6,550 nucleotides of DNA, taken from JAGLTN01 sp035403325 (GTDB lineage: Bacteria > Planctomycetota > Phycisphaerae > Sedimentisphaerales > Anaerobacaceae). The notes under the pieces are model-generated. The model was not told the DNA's origin. It did not search any database and saw only the letters and a program-made list of their open reading frames with translations. Shown one piece after another: positions 1 to 5,492 of the stretch. The translations under genes and the position numbers were made by a program. Numbering within the stretch: the stretch's first letter is position 1; every line of letters begins with the position of its first letter. The stretch is from assembly GCA_964492365.1 (NCBI GenBank), contig CAZBKA010000142.1, positions 1 through 6,550 on the forward strand. The letters run 5' to 3'.

Positions 1-50
1 AAACCCAAAAAGATCAATCAAACACGCAAGTATCCCCAATTTTACCATAT

Positions 51-128
51 AAAAAACCGTTAATTGTTGATCAAAAAGGTGAAAAAATGGGTAAAAAACC
101 ATCAAAAACCATAAAAAAAGCAAAAAAA
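51..128. repeat. Helically phased A-tracts (predicted bent DNA)
   Basis: A-runs of 5 to 7 bases lie at 73-77, 82-87, 93-98, 104-108, 113-119 and 122-128. Their centres are about 75, 84.5, 95.5, 106, 116 and 125, a mean spacing of 10 bp. A further run at 51-56 lies about two helical turns upstream of the first. A-tracts in phase with the helix are known to give intrinsic DNA curvature. The bend is inferred from spacing only; its role is unknown, but promoter architecture or nucleoid-protein binding is plausible. Confidence 0.55.
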
Positions 129-194
129 TTCCTCCCAAAACCCCCACTACGCGCGTCTGAGAGTCGATTTTCAACCACTAAAAACCCCCACCTG

Positions 195-217
195 TAACGA
201 TTATAACGATTATAACG
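195..217. repeat. 9-bp tandem repeat, 2.6 copies
   Basis: The unit TAACGATTA occurs at 195-203 and 204-212, followed by a partial copy, TAACG, at 213-217. Read on the minus strand, the array contains two TATAAT hexamers 9 bp apart, so it could be a pair of -10 elements for a gene leaving the window to the left, or a tandem protein-binding site. No good -35 hexamer is visible at the proper distance on that strand. It is too short and too low in copy number for a CRISPR array. Confidence 0.5.
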
Positions 218-351
218 CTATTTTCCATCCTTCCCTTTTCGCCTCAAAAAAAACCAAATTATCTCACCCATTTGCCAGGCACCGCAATAATTTACACTCC
301 AGATATTCATCCGAAAAAAAGAATGTAACTATAGACCAGAAAAAGACTTGA

Positions 352-380
352 TATACAAATAAGATTATTGTAGGTATAAT
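352..380 (+). promoter_or_regulatory. Candidate sigma-70-type promoter for rfbA
   Basis: A perfect -10 hexamer TATAAT lies at 375-380. A 4-of-6 match to the -35 consensus, TATACA, lies at 352-357, with the ideal 17-bp spacer. Transcription would begin near 387 and give a leader of about 104 nt before the rfbA start codon. An 8-bp inverted repeat overlaps the spacer and the -10 box. The region is AT-rich, so chance matches are likely, and sigma consensus in this lineage may differ from E. coli. Confidence 0.4.
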
Positions 381-383
381 CTT
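361..383. repeat. Perfect 8-bp inverted repeat over the -10 box
   Basis: AAGATTAT at 361-368 is the exact reverse complement of ATAATCTT at 376-383, with a 7-bp spacer. The right arm overlaps the candidate -10 hexamer, which is where a repressor operator would be expected. Because it lies upstream of the predicted transcription start, it would act as a DNA site rather than as an RNA hairpin. No repressor gene is visible nearby. Confidence 0.4.
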
Positions 384-404
384 TATAGCTGGAAAAGACA
401 TTTT

Positions 405-451
405 AAAGTCAAGTTTTTCATAAATTATGCTGATTTATAACACTTGACCTT
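405..451 (+). promoter_or_regulatory. Two-tier stem-loop in rfbA leader
   Basis: AAAGTCAAGT at 405-414 pairs with ACTTGACCTT at 442-451, with one mismatch. Inside it, ATAAAT (420-425) pairs with ATTTAT (433-438) around nearly the same centre. Competing pairings exist: TTTTTCAT (414-421) is fully complementary to ATGAAAAA (455-462), and ACCTT (447-451) is complementary to AAGGT (481-485) of the rfbA Shine-Dalgarno. This could be a conditional leader structure or a dyad operator. No known riboswitch class is recognised. Confidence 0.35.
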
Positions 452-479
452 CGTATGAAAAATGTTTCGGAACCATTTG

Positions 480-485
480 AAAGGT
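480..485 (+). promoter_or_regulatory. Ribosome binding site of rfbA
   Basis: AAAGGT ends 5 nt before the ATG at 491. It is a good Shine-Dalgarno match and supports that start codon. The protein begins directly with the nucleotide-binding loop region, as this family normally does. Confidence 0.75.
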
Positions 486-490
486 AACTT

Positions 491-1360
491 ATGGGCTTTA
501 AAGGGATTATATTAGCTGGCGGAAGCGGAACAAGGTTATACCCCATAACCCAGGCAGTAAGCAAACAGCTCCTGCCATTATACGATAAACCAATGGTTTA
601 TTACCCCCTGAGCACCCTAATGCTCGCTGGAATCCGCGAAATATTGCTAATTTCGACCCCCAGAGACTTACCCCAATATAAAGATTTACTCGGCAATGGT
701 CACCAATGGGGAATTGATATCCAATACATAGAGCAACCTAAACCTGAGGGCCTTGCACAGGCTTTTATTCTCGGGAAAAAGTTCCTAAACGGCAGCAAAA
801 CCTGTCTTATACTTGGTGATAACGTATTCTACGGCCATGGTTTAATCGATTTGCTCGATAACGCAATCAAACAGGAAGCCGGAGCTACTATTTTTGGCTA
901 CCATGTCAAGGACCCGGAAAGGTATGGCGTTGTTGAATTTGATAAATCTGGAAAAGCAATCTCGATAGAAGAAAAACCAAAAAAACCTAAGTCAAACTAT
1001 GCAGCAGTAGGGCTTTATTTTTATGACTCACAAATAACCGATATCGCAGAGAGTATTAAACCTTCCGCAAGAGGTGAGCTTGAAATTACATCGGTTAACA
1101 ACGCTTATATGAGCAAGGGGCAGTTGCTGGTTGAGATTATGGGCAGAGGCATCGCATGGCTTGACACAGGTACCCCTGAGTCCATGCTGCAAGCTGCGAA
1201 TTTCGTCCAGACTGTCCAGGAACGTCAAGGATTGATGATTGCCTGTCCGGAGGAAATCGCCTTTCACAAGGGATTTATTGATGAAAAACAGCTTATTAAG
1301 CTGGCTGAGCCGTTGAACAAAAACTCATATGGCCAGTATTTGATGTCGTTGACCAAATAA
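491..1360 (+). CDS. rfbA: Glucose-1-phosphate thymidylyltransferase RfbA/RmlA
   Basis: This cytoplasmic enzyme joins dTTP and glucose-1-phosphate to make dTDP-glucose and pyrophosphate, the first step towards dTDP-L-rhamnose and related deoxysugars of surface glycans. At 289 residues it is full length (family about 290). Family motifs are intact and in order: the nucleotide loop LAGGSGTRLYP (8-18) with R15, SKQLLP with K25, EQPKPEGLAQA (81-91), the metal-site GDNVFYG with D110, YGVVEFD (145-151), EEKP (160-163), WLDTGT with D225, and the C-terminal RQGLMIACPEEIAFHKGFID. One position differs from the E. coli enzyme as I remember it: EITSVN (198-203) where EITDIN is usual. The gene has a good Shine-Dalgarno. 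No rfbB, rfbC or rfbD follows; it runs convergently towards a sugar-transferase/TPR operon, so the rest of the rhamnose pathway must lie elsewhere or upstream. Confidence 0.97.
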   Translation: MGFKGIILAGGSGTRLYPITQAVSKQLLPLYDKPMVYYPLSTLMLAGIREILLISTPRDLPQYKDLLGNGHQWGIDIQYIEQPKPEGLAQAFILGKKFLNGSKTCLILGDNVFYGHGLIDLLDNAIKQEAGATIFGYHVKDPERYGVVEFDKSGKAISIEEKPKKPKSNYAAVGLYFYDSQITDIAESIKPSARGELEITSVNNAYMSKGQLLVEIMGRGIAWLDTGTPESMLQAANFVQTVQERQGLMIACPEEIAFHKGFIDEKQLIKLAEPLNKNSYGQYLMSLTK

Positions 1361-1425
1361 CAATAATTAACTGCCTTTTCTAAACAAATTATGCCGTTTT
1401 AGAAAATTAACCATAATTATTGTTA
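1358..1425. repeat. Nested inverted repeats at 3' end of rfbA
   Basis: TAACAATAATTA at 1358-1369, which includes the rfbA stop codon, is a perfect 12-bp inverted complement of 1414-1425. Inside, TTTTCTAAA (1376-1384) is a perfect 9-bp inverted complement of TTTAGAAAA (1398-1406) around a 13-nt loop. In the rfbA transcript this could fold into a two-tier hairpin. It is not followed by a U-run on the + strand, so it is not a textbook intrinsic terminator for rfbA. It may protect the 3' end or stop transcription in another way. Confidence 0.5.
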
Positions 1426-1457
1426 AAAAAAAAGCTCACGGATTTCTCCATGAGCTT
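1425..1457 (-). terminator. Intrinsic terminator of the minus-strand operon
   Basis: Read on the minus strand, a 10-bp stem at 1457-1448 and 1441-1432 (one G-U pair, core AAGCUCA/UGAGCUU) closes a 6-nt loop. It is followed by a run of 9 T, because + strand 1425-1433 is all A and the stem uses the last two. It begins 24 bp past the TAG stop of the TPR gene. Stem, loop and U-run together make a standard Rho-independent terminator for that operon. On the + strand the stem is not followed by T, so it should not serve rfbA. Confidence 0.88.
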
Positions 1458-1481
1458 CTAATGAATGGTCGTTTTTAGTTT

Positions 1482-4400
1482 CTATTTTGATAATGTACTG
1501 AGCAGACTATTGGCTTGCTCCAAATCACTTGGCGACAATCCGCCAGAACGTTTTTGAATATCTAATGTATTATTTATGTATTCAATGGCTTTGCTCTTGT
1601 CACCAGCGGCTGCAAATGTTCTTGCCAAATGGAAAAACGCACTGACACGCCCAGGCGTACCTTCTGGATAAAGTTTAACACAGGTACTAAAGTCCTCAAT
1701 TGCTTTATCATATTCTTTAAGTCGATAATACGCTACTCCCCTTGTATCAATAAGGTCGACATACTGCGGCGCTATTTTAAGCCCTTTATTGGCAAGATCA
1801 ACTGCCTCCTGATGTTTTCCCTCTTCCTCACATAATGCCCAGGCAAGATTATTCAATGCAACTACATTATTAGGGTCAGCATTTAGAATTTGCTGATTAA
1901 GATCAGATGCTTCACTCTCACGATTGGCAACTTGCAGCAAAATAGCAAGCGACTGAACGGCCCTGGTATTATCAGGACTTTTAGCAATAACCGAACGAAG
2001 AATTTTTTCAGCTGTTTCTAATGCTTCTTTATTCTTATCCGGTGTTGCTGCCAATCCTTCTGCAATAGCTATTAAGGTATACTGATCCTGAGGTTGCCGC
2101 TGAGACCAATCATTTGTTTTGGCCATTATGTCTTCATATCGACCATCTTCACTCAATAAACCTGTCTGTATTAGTAATATATTGCTGTTATTGGGATCTG
2201 ATTCTGAGAGAGAATTAAGAATTTTTTCTGATTCTTCTTTTTTACCATCTTTGAACAATGCAACAGCAAGGGTCGCATTACATCTTTGACGGCTCACATC
2301 ATCTTTACAAATCTTCAACTGCTGTCTTAGCAAACTAATCGCTTTTGCATTTTCATTTGCATCAACATAAACATTTGCCAGCTTCATAGTAATTTCAAGA
2401 TTATTGGGATCCATCGCATGCAAAGCACTGAGGGTAGGAATCGCCAGAACTGGTGACTGCCCTGCTTCAACATTGGCCTTCAATAGAAGCAGTTGTTCAC
2501 TGTTAGGATTATTAGCCAAACCCCTCAAAACAGCATCCATAGCTTTTGAAGATTGGTTTTGGCTTAACAAAAGATTTGCTAATAAAACATAAGCCTTATC
2601 AGACTTCGGTTGGTTTTCCGTCATCTTTTGCAGAATATCAGATGCTTCAACCAGCGATGGAGCGGTTCCTTCAGCAATAAGCAGCCTTGATCTATATATT
2701 AAAAGCTCGATATCTTGCGGATTGGCTTCCAAAGCTTTGTTTAAAATATCTTTTCCTTGCTGAATTGTCTCTGGATTACTTGACATTAAAAACAGAGCAA
2801 TTGCTCGCCTTTGTATTTGCAAATCATTCGGTGCCAAAGCCAGAGCATGATTAATATCATCCACTGCTTTGCTGTACTGGTTTGTAGAGATATTGAAGTC
2901 GCTTCTGGCAATCCAAACCGCAATGTTATTGGGGTCCTTTCCAGCTATACAATCCAAATCTTGCATTGCCTTGTCAGGCTGGTTTAATGAAACGAAAGTT
3001 TTTGACCGCATTATGTAGGATTCTGCATTGTTAAATTTGGCTACTGTTTCATCACAAAGTTTAACGGCCTCTTCACCTTTTCCCTGAAGAACATACGATT
3101 GGACTTGAGCATATATTACAGAAAATGAATCAGGGGTCTTTGCTATAAGTTTGCCAAGCAACTCATCCGCCTGGGCAAACTTATTTTGTCTCATCCTAAC
3201 AAGTGCAAGAGACAACGCAACATCCTGGTCATTAGGGTCTTTAGTCAATACCTCGTTCATAAGTTCTGAGGCAGAGTCCAATTGCCCTTCTCTTAAATAA
3301 CTCTGTAATTGAAACTCCTGAAGATCGGGGTGAGATATCTTCTCAGCTTCAGCGCGACTCAAAATCGCATCCGCTTCATCATATTCCCCAGCCCTGTATA
3401 ATGCCGAAATCACAGGGATGATCACACGAACATCCTGAGGTGACATTTCCAGTGCCTGCCTGTAAGTTGATAATGCGGATTGTGAATCTTTTGCCTTCTC
3501 ATATGTTGCCGCAAGTAACAGCCTGCTCGCCTGGTCGGTTTGATTTTCCAACAGGTTTTCCTTTAAAAGTGAAATAATCTGAACTTGACGATTTTGGAAA
3601 TCATCACTGTCAAACCAAAGCCTTGCCTGCTCATAACGCCATTGCCATCCTTTTTCACCTTCGAGAGTTTTTATTTCATTAATTCTCTGTTGAGCTTTTT
3701 CTAACTTTTTCTCTTTTAACTCAACTCCCAAAATCTGCCGTTTGATAGCAATATCATCAGTAAACTTATTTGTGAGTTCATCTAACAAATTATACGCATT
3801 TTCCTGTTGCTGCCACTTCTCATAAAATTTAACAAGCATTAAACTTAGCTGCCGTTGAGATTGCGGAGCTTTAATGCAAGTCAATGCATCCTCAATAACG
3901 GCCTTACACTTTTCTCTGTTATTCTGCTGATCAAGAAGAGAAGACAATGTCATTACCGGTTCCACTGCATCTGGGAACTGCCCCACTATAGTATTTGCAA
4001 CTGATACAGCTTCATCCTTTTTATCCTGAGCAAAAAGCAACTCGACTTCAGTCAGAGCAATTCTTACATTGTTAGGATCCTCATTTTTTAACTCCGCTAT
4101 CAAGCTTGCTGCTTTACTGAAATTATTCAGCTTCATTGCAAGTCTTAGTTTGAGAAGATTAACTCCAACAACCTGATTGGGAGTTGTTTTAAATTTAGCC
4201 AATTGATCTTCTATGGCCTTCACTGATTGAGGCTGNNNNNNNNNNNNNNNNNNNNNNNNNNNNNNNNNNNNNNNNNNNNNNNNNNNNNNNNNNNNNNNNN
4301 NNNNNNNNNNNNNNNNNNNNNNNNNNNNNNNNNNNTCTATTGCCTGATTCCAGCATTTTATCGCTTCAAGATGACGGCCTCTTTGCTCGGCAATAAGACC

Positions 4401-5468
4401 TTCATAATAAGCAACCGTCGGCAGAGAAATATCCTTTTGACGCAGTTTTGAAAGACAGTCCTCAGCACGATCCATATTATTGCTACGAATAAACAATTCT
4501 GCAGCAACAAGCATAAAATCCCAAGGCTGATTAGACAGTTCTTTCAATCCGGTGTCAGCTATTTCAAACATTTTTTCCTGTGAACCAGATTTCTGTGCAA
4601 ACCTTGCCCATACCTGCCACAGAGATTGATTTGTTGGATCAACAGCCTGCAAAGCTCTCAGGTGTTCTTCAGCTCTGTCCATAACATTTGCATTTATAAG
4701 TGTAATTGCAAGGCTAAGTCGAACTTTAGTATCATTGACATCTTGCTTTTCTGCCTGGGCCAAATCAGCTAATGCGTTTTCAGAATCTCCGTCCATCAAA
4801 TAAGAATTTGCTCGTATTATATACGCCATAGCAGAAGACGGATTATTCTTTACCGCCAGATTGAGCCAATCCCGAGGTGTTTGAGAAGACGCATCGGGCC
4901 TTTGTCTGGTTAATTGCCATATAGCTTCGTAAGCTAAAACATAGTCTGGATGGTTTTTTATAATGTCTTTCAATTCAGAATCTGCTTCATCAAATTTTCG
5001 CTGACTTGCGTAAGAAGAGACCAAAATCATGCGTAATTCAGTATCCTGATTTATCTCAAGTGCCCTTTTTGCAATCAGTTCTGCTTCGCCTGGCATAGCC
5101 ATTTTTACATATAATTCCGCAAGTTTTTTAGCTGCATCAAGATTGCCTGTTTCTATTCTTAAAACGTTTCGATAAGCTCCCGTTGCTTGCTGTATATTAC
5201 CACTTTTTAAGGGTCTGATGTTAAGCTGTGACTCTGCATATTTAAGAAGAGCAGAAATATCATTTGAATTAATTGCAATATAACGTCCAAGGTTTTCTGC
5301 AGCTTTTTGCCATTGTTTTTCCTCGTATGCTTTATTACCAATTTCAAGTGCATTACCAGCCCTGTTGGTTCTTCTCCACTGACGCAGTCCGTATGCAGTT
5401 GAAGCAACAATAACCAAACCAATTATCAGAACAAGTGCAAGTTTCCAGTTAAAGTACCTTTTGGCCAT
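1482..5468 (-). CDS. Giant membrane-anchored tetratricopeptide repeat protein
   Basis: The frame gives 1328 residues including 34 unknown ones at the assembly gap. Residues 9-28 form one hydrophobic segment flanked by K3, R4, K9 and by R29, R32, R33, R36; I see no lipobox or cleavage site, so it is probably a signal anchor of uncertain orientation. From about residue 37 to the end the protein is TPR-like helical repeats, with alanine/leucine/tyrosine helix positions and an N/D-P-N turn in each unit. DPN-type turns at 464, 744, 845, 1020, 1091 and 1198 are separated by multiples of about 35, implying some 35 units. NNLAW lies at 1206-1210. TPR solenoids bind proteins; assembly or export of polysaccharide is inferred from the neighbours. 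It resembles the PEP-CTERM-associated PrsT TPR proteins in style but is longer and lacks a lipobox. Start: ATG with AAGGA 9 nt upstream, 24 bp after the sugar-transferase stop, so co-transcribed. Confidence 0.9.
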   Translation of the reverse strand: MAKRYFNWKLALVLIIGLVIVASTAYGLRQWRRTNRAGNALEIGNKAYEEKQWQKAAENLGRYIAINSNDISALLKYAESQLNIRPLKSGNIQQATGAYRNVLRIETGNLDAAKKLAELYVKMAMPGEAELIAKRALEINQDTELRMILVSSYASQRKFDEADSELKDIIKNHPDYVLAYEAIWQLTRQRPDASSQTPRDWLNLAVKNNPSSAMAYIIRANSYLMDGDSENALADLAQAEKQDVNDTKVRLSLAITLINANVMDRAEEHLRALQAVDPTNQSLWQVWARFAQKSGSQEKMFEIADTGLKELSNQPWDFMLVAAELFIRSNNMDRAEDCLSKLRQKDISLPTVAYYEGLIAEQRGRHLEAIKCWNQAIXXXXXXXXXXXXXXXXXXXXXXXXXXXXXXXXXXQPQSVKAIEDQLAKFKTTPNQVVGVNLLKLRLAMKLNNFSKAASLIAELKNEDPNNVRIALTEVELLFAQDKKDEAVSVANTIVGQFPDAVEPVMTLSSLLDQQNNREKCKAVIEDALTCIKAPQSQRQLSLMLVKFYEKWQQQENAYNLLDELTNKFTDDIAIKRQILGVELKEKKLEKAQQRINEIKTLEGEKGWQWRYEQARLWFDSDDFQNRQVQIISLLKENLLENQTDQASRLLLAATYEKAKDSQSALSTYRQALEMSPQDVRVIIPVISALYRAGEYDEADAILSRAEAEKISHPDLQEFQLQSYLREGQLDSASELMNEVLTKDPNDQDVALSLALVRMRQNKFAQADELLGKLIAKTPDSFSVIYAQVQSYVLQGKGEEAVKLCDETVAKFNNAESYIMRSKTFVSLNQPDKAMQDLDCIAGKDPNNIAVWIARSDFNISTNQYSKAVDDINHALALAPNDLQIQRRAIALFLMSSNPETIQQGKDILNKALEANPQDIELLIYRSRLLIAEGTAPSLVEASDILQKMTENQPKSDKAYVLLANLLLSQNQSSKAMDAVLRGLANNPNSEQLLLLKANVEAGQSPVLAIPTLSALHAMDPNNLEITMKLANVYVDANENAKAISLLRQQLKICKDDVSRQRCNATLAVALFKDGKKEESEKILNSLSESDPNNSNILLIQTGLLSEDGRYEDIMAKTNDWSQRQPQDQYTLIAIAEGLAATPDKNKEALETAEKILRSVIAKSPDNTRAVQSLAILLQVANRESEASDLNQQILNADPNNVVALNNLAWALCEEEGKHQEAVDLANKGLKIAPQYVDLIDTRGVAYYRLKEYDKAIEDFSTCVKLYPEGTPGRVSAFFHLARTFAAAGDKSKAIEYINNTLDIQKRSGGLSPSDLEQANSLLSTLSK
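4236..4335. other. Assembly gap of exactly 100 N inside the TPR gene
   Basis: One hundred consecutive N replace TPR-gene codons for residues 378-411. A run of exactly 100 is a common placeholder for a gap of unknown size, so the real protein may be longer or shorter than 1328 residues. Coding is clear on both sides and stays in the same frame across the gap. The codon at its edge reads GAN, hence D or E, continuing a TPR helix (WNQAI then D/E). Repeat units are a usual cause of such gaps. Confidence 0.97.
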
Positions 5469-5477
5469 TTTCAGATA

Positions 5478-5482
5478 TCCTT
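5478..5482 (-). promoter_or_regulatory. Ribosome binding site of the TPR gene
   Basis: On the minus strand AAGGA lies 9 nt before the ATG at 5468. It sits within the 24-bp gap after the sugar-transferase stop codon, supporting independent initiation on a shared transcript. Confidence 0.6.
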
Positions 5483-5492
5483 TTCTCTTAAT

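Larger units (their letters stand above)
1..490. other. Non-coding region upstream of rfbA
   Basis: No convincing gene is seen in these 490 bases. The first 300 bases are rich in A and strongly biased on the + strand, with roughly 80 C against 30 G by hand count. They carry phased A-tracts and a short tandem repeat, listed separately. Bases 300-490 look like a promoter and leader for rfbA. Only short open stretches exist: a lysine-rich 36-codon frame at 87-197 (+) and a phenylalanine-rich frame running off the left edge from 102 (-). Both are what the A-tracts would produce by composition alone. Confidence 0.6.

Noticed and set aside
1..102. Minus-strand open frame leaving the left edge, with ATG at 102 or 48, translating to a Phe/Leu-rich, signal-peptide-like stretch
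   Set aside because: The hydrophobic look follows from T-rich sequence opposite the A-tracts, and neither ATG has a Shine-Dalgarno. Only 34 codons are visible.
87..197. A 36-codon lysine-rich ORF on the + strand with AAGGTG five bases before its ATG
   Set aside because: Most of its lysines are simply AAA codons from the phased A-tracts, it shows no domain or hydrophobic pattern, and it ends in the tandem repeat. The ribosome-site match is suggestive but not enough to call a gene.
195..217. CRISPR-like repetition
   Set aside because: The unit is 9 bp and directly tandem, with no spacers and fewer than three copies.
1028..1267. 79-codon minus-strand ORF inside rfbA
   Set aside because: It lies opposite the conserved C-terminal half of RfbA, with no motif of its own and no sign of expression signals.
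1482..5468. Naming the TPR gene prsT (PEP-CTERM/XrtA system TPR protein)
   Set aside because: The style is similar, but the protein is much longer than the roughly 900 residues I recall for that family, has no visible lipobox, and no exosortase or PEP-CTERM protein is in the window.
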